A stretch of DNA of 64,000 nt, taken from assembly GCA_035772405.1 (NCBI GenBank), contig JAYKKM010000224.1:627001-691000 (forward strand), given 5' to 3'. Below are positions 11,200 through 24,494 of the stretch, one piece after another (position 1 is the first letter of the stretch; each line of letters opens with the position of its first letter). The translations under genes and the position numbers were made by a program. The notes beneath the pieces are model-generated. The model searched no databases. It saw nothing but the letters and a program-made list of their open reading frames with translations, and was not told the origin of the DNA. The stretch is from Chrysogorgia sp. JL179-B06. Lineage: Eukaryota > Cnidaria > Anthozoa > Scleralcyonacea > Chrysogorgiidae.

Positions 11200-11270
11200 T
11201 GACTATATACCTGAAGAATTGGTAACAGGTAGAGGTCTCTACCCCGAAATCGGTTGGCGAACAACGAAAC
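11200..11270 (+). other. CTGAAGA...CGAAA segment with perfect 6-bp hairpin
   Basis: CTGAAGA (about 11210-11216) is followed by GGTAGAGGTCTCTACC, a perfect hairpin, and then CCCGAAATCGGTT. The order CTGANGA, stem, GAAA resembles a hammerhead core, but the strand after GAAA lacks a UH cleavage site with a partner stem I, so this is only a lookalike. Confidence 0.2.
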
Positions 11271-12649
11271 ACCTCCAAAATTAGATCCAAAATTCAATTC
11301 AATTATAGATTATGATTTATTTTTCAGCTACCTTTTATCACCACTTTCAATAAATGTGTTCGGCATTAGCAAAGCAAAGGCGACCGACATTTTTTTCTTA
11401 ACAACTATAATAGAACCTTACTGTATAGCGCGTCTAAATATATGAACACCCACAACGACATGGTATTCAATGACAAAGACGTATAAGCGAATTGGCATTG
11501 GAAACATCAAGACCGGTGACCTTTTGATTGATTCCTCTTGCATCTTGCTACAAGTATTTCGCAGCAGTACAGCGGGTTTTTAAATTTACATTTATAATCA
11601 GTTTAAAGATGATTGCTTTACCGTACATTGCCAGACAGATAATGACATTCCGAAGACCAAAGTAAAATAATACAGCGCACAACGCCAAGTCTAAGCTACT
11701 TTGCACTCGGTACATGTTTTGCAACATTTTCGATTGATTTTTCAAGTTTTTGTTACAAGCCAATTTCGTGCGCATAAAACTTATTTTAATTACCACTCCG
11801 GTAGCTGGGGCACTTTGATGGCAAAATCAGTTTCCTGTCAGCTTTTTCCTTTACTGGCCGACAATAAATTGTGCCGACCATGAAAACGTCTTGTATGTAG
11901 TTACGGATTACGACGGCTTTCGATAACATTCCACAAGCAATAATGATTCTGGTACCCCTGACCGGCTCAAATTGGAGTGCCTTTGAGCGTCAGTGATCGA
12001 TAATCGTAAGTAATACTTAAATTAATGCGAGAGGCGAGACCTTGGTATTGTTGATTTTCAGATCACACATGGGTTTGATTATTATAACTAAGAAATATTC
12101 GGTCATTGCCAAAAGGGACCGTGTATATAATCAGGCTAATTCCTTGATCATTCACCTGTTACGTAGAAGAAAACAAAAACAAACTTCTATTTATTTGTTT
12201 ATATAACCTAGCGTGGTGTCCACTAGACGGTATTAACATCAGCGTCTGATCAACTCTATATTACAAACACGTGGTTCCACGAAAATGCACGCGCGCGCAT
12301 GAAAACACAGTCCCAGATGCCCCGCAACTATAAGTGGTAAGGCTTCATTGCAGATTAGATCAGAACAGAGGTTACAGTGGAACTTGATATCGTAAATATT
12401 TAAAAGATTTGTCGATGATAACAACAACTTATTTTAGCTATTGAACACTTGACTCAATATTATGTAGCATATGCTTTTAGGTTCTTGTTTCTGAAAGTTT
12501 AGATTTGCACCGTCCAATAATACACAGCAAGCTTTAAATTAGTCCTTGTTGCTACGTGACAGTACGTCACGCGAACAGAGAAACGCAGGTTTCGGTGACT
12601 TTCAAAACAAATTTAATGAGAGAAACTAAAGAAGAGTTTATATCGAACA

Positions 12650-12765
12650 CTCGGTTGGTGTACTACCGAAGTAGTGTATACGAGGTTACGTTTCGAGCGA
12701 AGGCCCAATTTGTTCCAACTGTTTCTCCTACACACTATTTCGGCGCTACACCAACTTTTAGTATT
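12650..12765. repeat. Hairpin repeat with TTGGTGTACTACCGAAGTAG arms and a - strand CGAAACGTAA core
   Basis: GTTGGTGTACTACCGAAGTA near 12654 faces CACTATTTCGGCGCTACACC near 12737. On the - strand the interior reads GGGCCTTCGCTCGAAACGTA. The same phrase, slightly changed, occurs at 20062 (GGGCCTTACTCGAAACGTTA), followed by the same CACTATTTCCGCACTACACC. A third partial match, TTGGTGTACCGCCGAAATAG, lies at 19220. Confidence 0.55.
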
Positions 12766-14325
12766 TCGATTACGCAGAACAACACTTTTATATCACTTTT
12801 ATAAAAGAAAATACGCTACCAAGCCGAGTTGTTTAGCGGGGGGTCAAACGAGGATCAGATAGTTAATGAACTCTTCGAATTTAATTTTATCAAAATTGAT
12901 GAGAGTTATATGTTTGTTGAAAGTACATTCACGAGAGTTAATGAGAGTTGGTGCGGGAAAATGACCGGCAAGAGTTGGAACTCCCATGTCTATATCTTCA
13001 TTTGTGTTGCCCTTACACACAATGCTCTCACCGCGCTCAACAGTCTTAGTAGTGGTGTTATAATGCACTGTAGTGATATCTTGATATTATAAACGATCTA
13101 TATATTTAAAAAAATATTGAAATAAACTACATTTGTTATAGTGCTGTTCAACAGAGACACTATGTACACAGGCAGTGTGAGTGTATAGTATTTAAATTAA
13201 ACGCTTGTATTTGTGTTAATAAATTGAATAATATATATTGGTGGTCTGTATAGACGTTAATTGACTCTTTTGACAATTACATCACATGAGGTGGTTGAAG
13301 TGCGCTGCTCTTGAGTTATCGCATTTAAAAGTGTAATGATTAGTGATTTTAGCTGTTATTAAAGTTCTTGTCGGTCGAAGTGGAAAATTATAAAGAATTC
13401 TTACGAGTAGGCGTTTTTGGACAGCAATAACCCTGAACGTCGGCTGCTACTATAGCCATTCTTTGTTCACTGTTGGAGATCATGCGAGAAATTAACGTGC
13501 AAGTGTGATTTGTTAGGTTCGTTTGCCAAGATTGTGTCAATGAATGGATGTACAACTGAGAAATACGCCTTTAATCATGCTTCCTGAAGTCTCAGCATTG
13601 CTTTATATGCACTTCTCTCGAAACCACGCATTCGTTCAAACAATGAATCATCGTGCCAGCTAGTCTTCGGCCACAGCGGTACGATGATTAGAAATTAATG
13701 ACACTGTCACAATTGTACAACCCATATTGCGTTGATTTCTTATACCGACATTAAAGCGGCCATTTCTATTTCTTAATATTTAGTCGGAAAAATATCGCGC
13801 GTACTCAAAAGCGTCGATTAATAATGCTGGCACCGCGCGCGATCAAACGTATATAATATAATTGGTGATTGCTCGTGTTTTCGTTTGGATAATGTCGCGT
13901 GGATTGTTGCAATGATTGCTATTGAGTGATGGTGTATAAACATGCTTCATGCAAACAACGCAAATTGTAAACTGACACGAAACCGTACTTCCTGACACAA
14001 CCTCACGTCATTCTATCAGTTGAAGATAAACTAGAGCTACCGTTAAGTTTATTCTCCGCACTGAAAACTCTGGAGGGAAACGGTTGAGTCCGCATAACTC
14101 AGTGACGTTCTCGCGGGCTATCGACTTTTCTATGTTCAAAGCTCGAGAGCCACTTAATAAAACAATGTTGCAAAATTCATCATGAGGGGGAGGTATGTTC
14201 AATATCTATTTCGGGCCCTCGTGCAGGTAAGACATGCCATGCCGCACAGCTCACACCATCAAGATGATCTTGATAAAGAACTACAATTATTTATTTTATC
14301 TGCTTACTTGATTTATCAGACTTAC

Positions 14326-14645
14326 CTTTCTCCCTACGTCGTTGTTGTGAAGGTTCATCATCATTTTACTTGCATGTTTGAGATTTGCTTGAGACTTGCT
14401 CGGATGCTTCATTACTACCTCACGAGGGTCCAAAAAGTCCTTGCTAAATCGAATACCAAAGGCGATGTTATCATGGCACTTTGCCCATGTAGTCTTGATG
14501 TCACCTTTCTTCACACGACGGTGTCTTTTCTCTGGCTTCTTTCCACAGCTGCACTTTTTCAGGTTATCTCCAGTACAGCGTTGGGTGATCGTGAAAACAA
14601 GCGCTGCTGTGGATAGTGCGTGCAGAAACGCTGACTCTCTTGTTC
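14326..14645 (-). CDS. Wnt11-like ligand, internal coding exon
   Basis: Encodes about 107 residues. It begins after an acceptor ...TTTGTAG with the last two bases of a Gly codon, giving GTRESAFLHALSTAA, the strongly conserved Wnt GTRESAF block, then VFTITQRCTGDNLKKCSCG, the Lys/Arg-rich linker KKPEKRHRRVKKGD, TWAKCHDNIAFG (usually W.WGGCSDN), FSKDFLDPRE and MMNLHNNDVGRK, ending at the donor AAAG|GTAAGT. The internal GlyGly of WGGC is AK. Cysteine spacing is that of a Wnt N-terminal helical domain. Phase 1 in and phase 0 out match the neighbouring exons. The block SFLHALSTAA...QRCTGDNL is closest to Wnt11 among the subfamilies I can recall. Confidence 0.92.
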
Positions 14646-16170
14646 CTACAAATAGAATTCACGCATTCAATTGTATGTAGTGTATGCATGCGAGTTATAT
14701 TTAGCTATAAATGTCCGTTATAGGTAGTAAATAAAAATGTTCTTTGTGATCAAAGACAAAAAGCAAGGAAATAAAGATATATGTCTTTCTATAAGAAATA
14801 TGTCTTTCTATGTGTAGTGTTAAAATAAACCAAAAGCCTTCTGTGTCTCCGACTGCTCCCGGAAGGCCACCGCAAGGGCACAGACTTAAGCCGTTAATCT
14901 AACGATCGAGGAAACATTCTGCGGGAAAACGACGCCGAGCACGATGCGTGATTACCGGATAACGTTTATATTCCTTAAGTATAACGTACTATTGCTCATT
15001 TTGTCTACCGCCCTCTTGTCAAATGCACGCTCTCATACAATGAACAAAACAGTTATCTATCTGTCGGTGATTCGGCCGCGTTATACATTCATCGCGCATC
15101 ATGGTTTAATTGTTATTCGCTCTTTCAATCAAGTAATCCTTGATAGGAATTCCAATATGTCGTAGGACTAACCAATTCAAAACACGGCTTATTGTCCGCG
15201 CGCTTACGTCAACTCCAATCATCAATCGTTTACAAATACGTGAAGGTGTCAACATTTTATGCTACAGTATACTGTGAAAAGAAAGAAACAAACGCCACCT
15301 GAATAGAGAGCCGAGAAAAATCGATTAACACAAACACGTTCACAAATGTAAACTTCCAGTGTGCCGACATGAGCAAATTACAACAACTATATAATCAATC
15401 TGAGCCGATGTTATTAGATATATGATAAAGACACCTTCGAATTGAGTGGACTGAGCCATCGTCATGTTTGTATTTGAAAGAGTTTAGTTCGTGTATACTG
15501 AGAGAAATCTAAGTAATCTCCAAGGTAAACATTACCCTTGACAATAGAATCATATGTGTTATTATCTTCTTCCCGAAGAGTTGACAAGCGAGCAAAACAC
15601 ACGGTCTTAATTATAGAATTCATGAGCAAGACTCGGCGGTTCCTCGGAAGTTTTACTCGCCAATTCAAAACACACGGTTACAGATAGACAGCAGAATATA
15701 TATTTTAAGTGTTCAATATTCTTCGTATAAACAAGATTATTCACAAAAGATGCTTAGTCTATGGGTTTCATCTACTTGACACAAACACCGGACATTGATG
15801 TTCTAAGACATAAAGAAATGTACCTTTTTTTAACTTGGTGGCATACAGCGCGTGACTTACCGACAATATAGCGGTATATTGCTAACAAAGCGACCATTTC
15901 AAGTGTTATGTTAACATGGTTGTCACATTATGATGGCGAACTTCTTAAGGTGCCAAACGCGATAATACGACCGACAGTTTAGGTAAAGGGCAATCCCAAA
16001 CGCAGTCATTTATTCTTGTAAATATGCCACACGACTTATTATGACAGCCCTTGACGCAACACAGAACAAAACATCAGCAGAACAGAATTTGTAATACAAT
16101 TTGTAAAATTTGATGCTCCTAAAATTTGCTCCGGTTGAGCAACAATACCAACATGCAAGGTCTTCCTTAC
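14646..16170 (-). other. Wnt intron, about 1.5 kb
   Basis: Bounded on the - strand by the donor GAAG|GTAAGG (exon end 16171) and the acceptor TTTGTAG|GAACAAG (exon start 14645). Two short direct repeats (ATATGTCTTTCTAT) lie near 14780-14810. I see no other structure. Confidence 0.7.
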
Positions 16171-16406
16171 CTTCTCTGAGGTCGGGTGAGAACTTTGGGG
16201 CTTTGAGTATTGATCTACAATCCCATCTCTCATACTTGGCTTGCTTTAAACATTCCGATATTGTCAGCTGTACAGCTTCAGCGACGTACTTCATGTACGA
16301 GAGTCGTCGTCGACATAGCTTTGACTGGTCTCGATCTAGCACCTTGCGATGGTAGGACTGACACACGGTCCGATTCCATTTTCCAGATAGCGGATTCTTG
16401 ATGCCC
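16171..16406 (-). CDS. Wnt11-like ligand, first recognised coding exon
   Basis: Encodes about 78 residues. The 3' end is firm: APKFSPDLRE plus the first base of a Gly codon at the donor GAAG|GTAAGG (16171/16170), which the next exon completes as GTRESAF. Inside are KWNRTVCQSYHRKV, LDRDQSKLCRRRLSYM and ISECLKQAKYERWDCRSI, the Wnt N-terminal LC...EC...RWxC pattern. RWDCRSI followed by APKFSPDL resembles Wnt11. The 5' limit is uncertain: I used the acceptor CTTTAAG|GGGCATC (start 16406), but the frame is open upstream to about 16440. No Met and signal peptide lie in this exon, so at least one upstream exon is missing from this call. Confidence 0.85.
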
Positions 16407-18800
16407 CTTAAAGAAATTCCGATTTTAGGGAAGAAATAGTGTTAGATATTGTTTTGGTGTCTGGAAAATCGAGTGAATACGGGAAGATTGCGGACGTTGA
16501 ACGTAAAAGGTCATTCAAGCCGACATAGATTTTCCCTTAAACAAACACTCTTGCTTAACACTTACAGCCAACGGAGTGATTGAACTCCTGGTAGGAAGAA
16601 ATAAATGACGAATAAAACACAATGAAACGTCAACAAATACATCCGCATGTTCTCTTGGATCGTGAACGGTAACTTTGTGTGTTTTAAAATTCCAGAAGTC
16701 TTTGGACCATGTGCCGGGATACGTTGTTGAACAACACAAGCAATCGGCGCAGTTCTTTGTAGGGCAACGCGTTTGGAGAGACTGTTCCACCGCAGGCGTC
16801 CGAGTGAGCTTTTAAATCCTTTCCGTGGTGCGCGGTTGACTCAGGAGGAGAGCGATCTGTCACGCACGACAAAGTCAAAGGAATAAGACCGAGGCTGTGC
16901 TTCCTATCATCAACGAAGTTAAGCAAATTAATTAAACCTATTTGCGACATCTGCCGGAAACTTCCATGATATCGCTATTCACGTGGGGATGAGGGACAAC
17001 TGGGTAACTTAAGCCTTCCAAAGAATAAAGTCCTGGAAGTTGAAAAAATGAATCTTATGCAGTCGGTTTTATAACTTCAATTGGATCTATAAATCATTCT
17101 TCACTTTTCATGTGCTGTCCCAGGATTTGTAAGACTCGAGTGATGAATGTATCGTGCATTTGTTCTTTGACAGTGCGTGTGTTGTGACTATAGTGAACAT
17201 GACAGCTGAGATTGTGCGTCACCTGTATGGGCGTCGCAAGGAAACCAAAAGAGAAATAAATTGCCCGGCGTTGCATTCCTTTTTCGGAATCGCTGATCGT
17301 GTGACCGAACCGAGTCAACGGAAAGGTGTACCGCTCGAGCAGACTAGTTATCGTAATTTCCTTCTTAAACAAATTCCTATATAGTTGTTAATCTGGGAGG
17401 GTCCTACGTATAGGCAATCTGAGATAACATTAATTGTAATGTTATGGAGCTTTCGTCTGTTCTGATGATCTGTAATCAAAACCATACAGCCGACGCATTC
17501 AAAAGTCCTCAAGAGGAATGACAGAATAATGAAATCAACATAAGTAGGTCATATACGTCCCGACATGAAGGCCTTATCTACGATATTGAATCTAGCACTC
17601 GAGCCCACCCCAGTGAAACCACGAGGTTCCTGTCATGAAGAATCGAGAAGGAAGTCATAATGATTGTGAATGAACTTTAAGAGAGCATCGCACACTTTTT
17701 GCCAAAAATACATTCATCTCGCATGCACATCCAACAGTTAAACAAACCAATGTAAACAAATTCGTTATCGTTTTTCATGTTTATTAGGGATGCTTTTTGG
17801 AATGGTAACACAAGTGTGAATCCATGTTTTGCCTTGCGTATGCAGCAGGACAGATAATTTCTAAATGAAAGGCCTTGTGGCAAATGAATTGCGTAAACAA
17901 GGCGTGAATGGAAAACGGTGTTCTTTGGATTTGGGAGGTCTGTTTTTACTATTCTTTAATCATCACCATTGTTGTAGCAAAGGGGAGGAGAACTTTCCAG
18001 CAGGGCAATTTAATTAACCCGACGGACAAGAAGCATTTTAAATAGTCCCTTTAGTATATATCCTATACTAGAAACTGCACGGCACCAACGTATTTGTTTA
18101 GTTATACAACGACTCGTTTTTATCACAAGAGATGTTTTCAAGGTGAAGCGGAAGAAACGCCTGTTAGGCTTTTCATCAGGGATTTCCCATCATTCACGAT
18201 AGACTTCAAACGATTCCGAATTAATGATATTATCTCTGATTATACATGTTGCTGATATTGATATCGTTTCAGAATCTCAGATTAGGAAGCTGTGAAAAAT
18301 GTCGAAAATATATAATCCCATGCAGTTTGTTTTTGTTGTAGTGTCTGTTTTATTATATGCCGGAAATTTACCGACCATTTATTTGTATTTGAGCCATCGG
18401 CACTGCAGTATTTTTCAAAGAGGTACCTGACGCGCAGCTGTAACTGCTTTCAATAGCCACTTTCAAACATCAACACCACCCTCGTCATTACGGACTCGTT
18501 TATAACAAGTTCTAAAATAAGAAAACACCGCGTATACCATCCATGCATAATCTGGAAGTTAGTCAGTCCAAAAACCATACAAGTTCCGAAGCTGTATTTA
18601 CAGTAAATTTTACATAGGTTATATAACTGTGAGTATATATAGATATGAAGCCGTTAATTATCACGCAGCTACACACACATATATACATAGGGTTAATTCG
18701 AGTTCTTATACTTGTGGAATACAGTATGTAGTTCTGTTTGAGTGTATAAGTGGGATTATAATTCAACAAGTTTTGAAGATAAAATGGAAAATAAATATAA
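16407..18800. other. Presumed upstream region of the Wnt gene; signal-peptide exon not identified
   Basis: A Wnt needs an N-terminal signal peptide. Open frames on the - strand at 16684-16950 and 17094-17372 start with Met, but neither shows a clear hydrophobic core followed by a consensus donor in the right phase, so I do not assign exon 1. The remainder shows no gene. Confidence 0.3.
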
Positions 18801-19807
18801 ACAATCAAAATTGACTAGATAAGCGACTGATAAAACTATTGAGAAGTATGTTCGCGTCATTGTCAGTTTTCTACGAATGGATGGCCAATATATTGCATCC
18901 CCGTACGTAACATTCTTAACGCCCAGTATGGATGTGCGATCTAACCATAGATGGTCGTCACAGTATTTAATTGCTACATCAAGGACGTCAGCGTGTCTCG
19001 ATTATCAGTGATTGAAATTTTGTAACACGTTAAATCAACCATGTTCAGTATATACACATTTTAAAGCATTGGCCAAACTTACTAGACAACATTTATCTAA
19101 CCGTGTTGATGTAACAGTATAGTGTGCTGAGGACAACTGGTACAACGAACTAAGAAAAAGAGATAGAACAATCGGAAATATATAAAGTGATATAAAGTGG
19201 TGTGCTGCGCGTAGGCAGTGTTGGTGTACCGCCGAAATAGTGAGGAGGAAGTCTACATGCAGTTTCGACCTAAGACCCGCCTAAGACCCGTAACAGTTGT
19301 TGTGGTTGCCACAAATGTCTATATGAGCTGGGAGATCGGTTCAATCCTTGGTCGTACGTACCACCACTCACGGCCTTAAAATAATTGAAGAGAAGGTGCT
19401 GCCAAATTCATGATAAGACTTTCGGATCTTCTCGGAAAAACGACTCAAAATCGTAGGCCATTGCCATTGGAATTCCCCTATCAATTGAGGTTTCCGTTCA
19501 CCTAAGAGTAATAGACTGAATTGTCGAGCGCTTAAAATATGAGCCTCAGCTGGCTTTGGGTACATATGGCAACCTTATCCTACATGATCGACTTTAAATA
19601 ATTCATACGACCTCTTATTTACGACATTTAATACTTTATATTTATCTAACTTTGTTGCGTGCAACATTGTTGTACCGTTTATCACCCTTGTTAGTCCAAT
19701 ATTTTTGCTGGAATGGATGTTGGATGGAGTTTGATTTCGAACAAACATTTTGATGAGATGTGTGAAGTTGATCGTCCAGGTTGTTGTAGTCTTGAGAAAG
19801 ACTATTG

Positions 19808-19848
19808 TTGGTGACTGACGTTTCGACGTAATCTTCAGAGTCAAGTGA
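19808..19848 (-). ncRNA. Hammerhead-like motif in a Penelope-type tail
   Basis: On the - strand: TTGACT, CTGAAGA, TTACGTC, GAAA, CGTC, AGTCACC. Stem I (TGACT with AGTCA) pairs over 5 bp, box 1 fits CTGANGA, box 2 is GAAA and the cleavage triplet is GTC. Stem III is just the ACGT palindrome, which in Penelope-type ribozymes is thought to pair between two molecules. Stem II is almost absent (7 nt between boxes), so this copy is probably degenerate. The - strand continues with AACAATAGTCTTTCTCAAGA, a small hairpin. Confidence 0.45.
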
Positions 19849-20044
19849 TAATGAGTGACAAACGGTGAGTGAATATCGCATGATGCAACAAAGTGTTTGA
19901 TAGTTTGGATAAGGCTTACCCACGAGTGTGATTAAAGATTAAGCTTGTACGTGAAACTTGCATAATCACGACTAAACGCAGAGTGATATAAAAGTGTTGT
20001 ACTGCAGTGTTAGTCCTGCAAAGATCAGTGAAAATTCCTTCTCG

Positions 20045-20130
20045 TTCACTCTCAGACGAAGGGCCTTACTCGAAACGTTACACCTCCTACACTATTTCCG
20101 CACTACACCTTTTAGAGTATCCATTTATAA
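20045..20130 (+). ncRNA. Hammerhead-like repeat fragment (CAGACGAAGGGCC...CTCGAAACGTTA)
   Basis: CAGACGAAGGG is followed by a short loop, CTC and GAAACGTTA. GGG/CTC gives a 3-bp stem II. The box starts CAG instead of CTG, and stem I is not evident. The downstream phrase CACTATTTCCGCACTACACC ties it to the repeat at 12650. Confidence 0.35.
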
Positions 20131-21282
20131 TCACGACTATAGCTCATGCTCAACCACACAAAATATTTTCTTCAATGTTTTTGAGAACAAAACGTCATGA
20201 TTTGCCACACATAATTTAAACAATCCGCAGAAAGATTGCGCTGTTTTGAAGGCATTTGTCCTTCTTGACAAATTGAACGATTAAATGACAAATTAAATGA
20301 CAAATTAAACGAGATGTCCGTTAGAACAATGAATTTTGTGAGTGTTATGTCGATGAATATTCAGAAGTCTTTAAGAGTTCGTCTTTAACAAGAGCCCAAT
20401 GAGAGTTCTATAAATATAATAAATATAAGTGCTAAGCAAACAAAGAGCTAGGCGACTGATATATAAACAAAATATATCCGTGTTTCGGTTCGTATAATGT
20501 TGGTGTTTTACAAAACTAGTCAGGCGATAATTTAGAAAATAAACTAAGAAACAAACTTCGATGATTAACACCTTAATTACCAACTCAAGATTCGAGTTAA
20601 GAAAAAAACACGAGAGCTTGTTGACTTTATTACCGATATAAATATGTTATTCTGAGATGCGGTGAATAAAAAATCAGGTGGGTCTCGTTCCGGAAAACAA
20701 TTACGCACTAGTCTTATAAAGACACTAGCGTATAGGAAATAAGTGGTAACCACACCCACGCTCAAGCGGGATTATCTTCTTTTAAAACTCACATTCCAGG
20801 CGGACTTATAGGCTGAAACTACAACTAATATAAATGGGCTGGGGTCACGGAACTAGATAATTCCTCCATGCATATATAAAAAATAATTGTGGTACTTCAA
20901 ATACCTATATATGCATGAGGTCATCTCTTAAATCAAAACTCGTAGAAGGTCTTTACACAATAATTGGACATCCGAAAATGAGACTCAGATGAGGCACTGT
21001 ATATGCGGAAGTGATTATTTTTCCGCAAATGCATGATTAAAGTAATGTAGTCATCTAAATGAGGTCATTTTCTTAAAGTGACCACTTGAAAAATAATTAA
21101 AGTCAACATATAGGATAAAAGAATAAAAAAACTACCTCTCAACCTCATGCACTTAATAGGGTCACTAAGGAACTATAATTGTGTAATCTATATCTTCGCA
21201 AGGGTCGTTGCCATTTAAATGTCAACGTCCTTTTATTGGCGGTTCGTTCAACATAATTCTCGTAAAAACACGTAGCCAGAAT

Positions 21283-21389
<107 letters not shown>

Positions 21390-21499
21390 GGTTACGTGTT
21401 CTATAGGTGTCTGTGTTCTATATATATGTATTCTGGCTACGTGTATGTACGAGAATTATGTTCAACGAACCTCTGAAACTCTGCCAAAAGTTACTGTTT

Positions 21500-21607
21500 T
21501 TAGACTTGCTTATATATATATATATATATATATATATCTTATATATCTTATATATATCTTATATATTAAATATATCTTATATATCTTATATATTATTATA
21601 TATATCT

Positions 21608-21644
<37 letters not shown>

Positions 21645-21672
21645 CTTATATATTCTATATATATATATATAC
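21500..21672. repeat. TA/ATCTTATAT low-complexity tract
   Basis: TA repeats interrupted by ATATCTTATATA units. The long apparent reading frame here encodes only Tyr-Ile repeats and is not a gene. Confidence 0.85.
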
Positions 21673-21918
21673 TCCCGCAAACCGAGCTTCTAGATTTGCA
21701 AATTCAAACATACTGTATACTGCAGGGACCGTTCATTTATGTTTAATTTCCACAGTGCACTTAACAGATCTTAAAATAGCATTCGGTTAAGTTGTAATTT
21801 ACTCGTTTCTACAATTAAAAATCCACTAATTAAGGAAATCTGCGGAAAAAAATCCATGCAACGCTCGATTTTACACCTTATTATAGCTACACGTATCCCT
21901 CTTGGACTCGGTATATAA

Positions 21919-21949
<31 letters not shown>

Positions 21950-23804
21950 TACTATATAATAAATGGGGTCACTGAAGGGGATCTGGAACCTTATTGATTC
22001 GTCGGAAACCTATTGAGGTATATATACTTCAAATATCTAAATTGGTTCAATGTCTTTCAATTCTATAGGCATCTTTGCCCGTTGGGCGTTGGGAATATTA
22101 CCGGAAACCTAAAATGTTATTTCCTGGAAAATAAAAAGATTGCAAAGATATAATTCTCTTTGTGTGGTCAACATAATTAGTTCAATTTTATGAGCTATTA
22201 AACCTATTTTGCTATCGAAATAGCAGATAATGTGCCCGAAAATGTTGGCCGGTCTTTGTAATATTTCGCCCACTTGGTTTGAGTTGCGTAATCATAAAAT
22301 TAAGCCAAGAACACTTGCCTTATGATTATATCCTGTCCGTGAGATGAGTTACGCTATAGCAGCATATTATATTATATATCAGTGACGGAACTGCTATTTT
22401 GTTTTGTCAACTCTGAACACGGATAATAATGATATAGAGTGCATGTGCGTATAAGTAACAAAAATTGTAAATCGAATCAAAGATTTTTGATCGATAATAA
22501 TCATAACAGCTAACTATAGTTTCATTCTCGTTAGCGTCGTGTGATGCTCTGACATACCATGCAGAGTCAACGGATCGAAAGATTAAGTAGCCATTATTTA
22601 AATTCACACGGTGACTGATCGTCTATACAAATTAAGTTATAATGGTTGCTTGCATGCCCTAAAGTATAATATTAGTACCATATGACTGGCTCAGTATACA
22701 AATTTGTTGCAATTTCTTCGAACATCGCTATAGTCTACACCGAGTACTATATGCAATAGACTAAAGACACGATTTTGTCTCGGCAAACGGAATGTCACAT
22801 CAAAAACAAAATAATCCGTTTTCGTTGCACATTTAAATTAAAAATGAATATTCTAATTCCCGGCGAGTAGCTTGGTTTTACATTAGCATATTACTTCATG
22901 TTATAGGTGACCCAGCATGGGAAGTTGGCCGTAAGTTATATACCCTGCATGAACCTATATTGCGAAAGTGTCATTCATTAAGTTTCAAAATACCGTTTAT
23001 AGTTAAGTATATATAGGCGCCGACACGACTCTGACGCATTTCCAGCCTCTTTATATATCTTTTCCTGTACTTCATGCATGCATGCATCGTGTAGCTTTGC
23101 ATGCAAGGCCACGTTTTTGTATATTCTTTCTCGAAAAATACGTTTTTCTGGGAGTAAATCTTGCTAATAGCTTTAGGCTGGCCACCCAAGTCTTAGTTAT
23201 ACAGAACAGAAAACTGTCGGCGTCACGAATTGAAAAGATAATTGGTATAGTTATACTTATAGTATCGACAGTAAATTGCTTATATACATATACATGCCAT
23301 ACAAAAAATAAATTTACGATTTTGTGATTCAACATGTTCGTGGTAATTGCTGTATAGCTTTGCATGATGATGTTATGTATTTAATTAAAAATCGCTCTAA
23401 AATTATATTGTTTATTGTTTTCTTTATTTTCTTGCTAAGATTTCATCCTGTGTTGCTCAGGAGGTCCCCAGTGTTCATGCGATCCAATAAATTTCTGAGC
23501 CGAACACAGAACGGAAGCCCCGCATGAAAAAAATAAAAATAAATATGTTATGTTGTTCAAGCCTTGCATGGAGTTATATAAATATAAAAAGCAAAACTAA
23601 GTACTTCCATGCATGTAATGGCAATTGAATGATAAGTTGGCCTTTGGGCATCTTCAGAATTTACTTGTAGTAAAATAATTCGCGATGATACTAAACGAGT
23701 AAAATAGCCTATATTATAGGGCATTCTCATTTTGTACGCGCAATGTTACGTACGTACATAGAAAGTCCTGGAAAAGAGGTTGATATCAACTATATACAAC
23801 ATGC

Positions 23805-23990
23805 ATATAATAGCGTAGCGCACAGATTCTATTTTTAAATCCAAAATGCGGACAAACAAACTAAAATTGAGTCTGACGAATTCCCAAATTACTTATTTCC
23901 TATTGTTTAGGACTTAGATTTAATGATAAATGCGGACAAACATCAATGAGAATGACAATATCCTACCTCATCTGTGCGCTCCGCTATTAA
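23805..23990 (+). repeat. Dispersed repeat with GCGGACAAACAAAC (copy 1)
   Basis: GCGGACAAACAAACTAAAAT at 23850 and a second GCGGACAAACATC at 23931, 80 bp apart. The same pair with the same spacing and similar text between occurs at 32401 and 32484. It is non-coding as far as I can see. Confidence 0.6.
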
Positions 23991-24228
23991 GGCCCCCTCT
24001 ATGAATCTATTTGAGCTATTGGTCTTAGTGAACGCGTGATGGCAACTATTCGTTTACGAGCGCCGAATAGTGCGCAGAAACTGGGATATGTACTATACGG
24101 CAATATATAATTTGGCAATCTGTACGCTATACGCCAATATCACAATTTTAATTCGTTCGTTAATACCATCTGCACAATGAATATGCAGGTGCATGCCTGA
24201 CAATATCACCACGAACAAGGATATATAT

Positions 24229-24494
24229 ATAGCATAAAAAGAGAAATAAGAGATTCAATATGTCGAAAAATACTAATAAGTTGAAGCACTTAGTTATATG
24301 TATTTCCATTGAAATTTTCGGACGATGTGTCCTTTCTATGCTTCTTCAGTGCGGGCTCTGGCCTGCTCTGATATGAAGAAGGACGCTGCATCGTCGGAAA
24401 TTACGACGTCAATGGAAATACGCGATAAGTATTTTTTTACATAAGTATTTTTCGACATATTGAAGTTCTTTTATTTCTCTTTTTTATATTATAT
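24229..24494. mobile_element. Hairpin element with two facing hammerhead-like cores (copy 1)
   Basis: The left arm AAAAAGAGAAATAAGAGATT plus GTCGAAAAATACT faces AGTATTTTTCGACATATTGA plus TTCTTTTATTTCTCTTTTTT. The inner arms read CATTGAAATTTTCGGACGAT and TCGTCGGAAATTACGACG. Each inner arm, read towards its end, carries GAAGAAGGACG or CTGAAGAAGCAT followed by CGTCNGAAA. The same family with the same termini is at 40465-40694. Confidence 0.75.

Larger units (their letters stand above)
9834..14325 (-). other. Wnt intron, about 4.5 kb
   Basis: Bounded on the - strand by the donor GAAAG|GTAAGT (exon end 14326) and the acceptor TTAATAG (exon start 9833). It holds hairpin elements at 10015-10150 and 12650-12760 and a hammerhead-like fragment near 12690. 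I found no further Wnt coding sequence, and none is needed, since the flanking exons join with conserved residues on both sides. Confidence 0.75.

Noticed and set aside
11200..11270. Intact hammerhead ribozyme
   Set aside because: Boxes and a hairpin are present, but stem I cannot be formed around a UH site.
14182..14616. 144-aa open frame on the + strand
   Set aside because: Antisense of the Wnt exon at 14326-14645.
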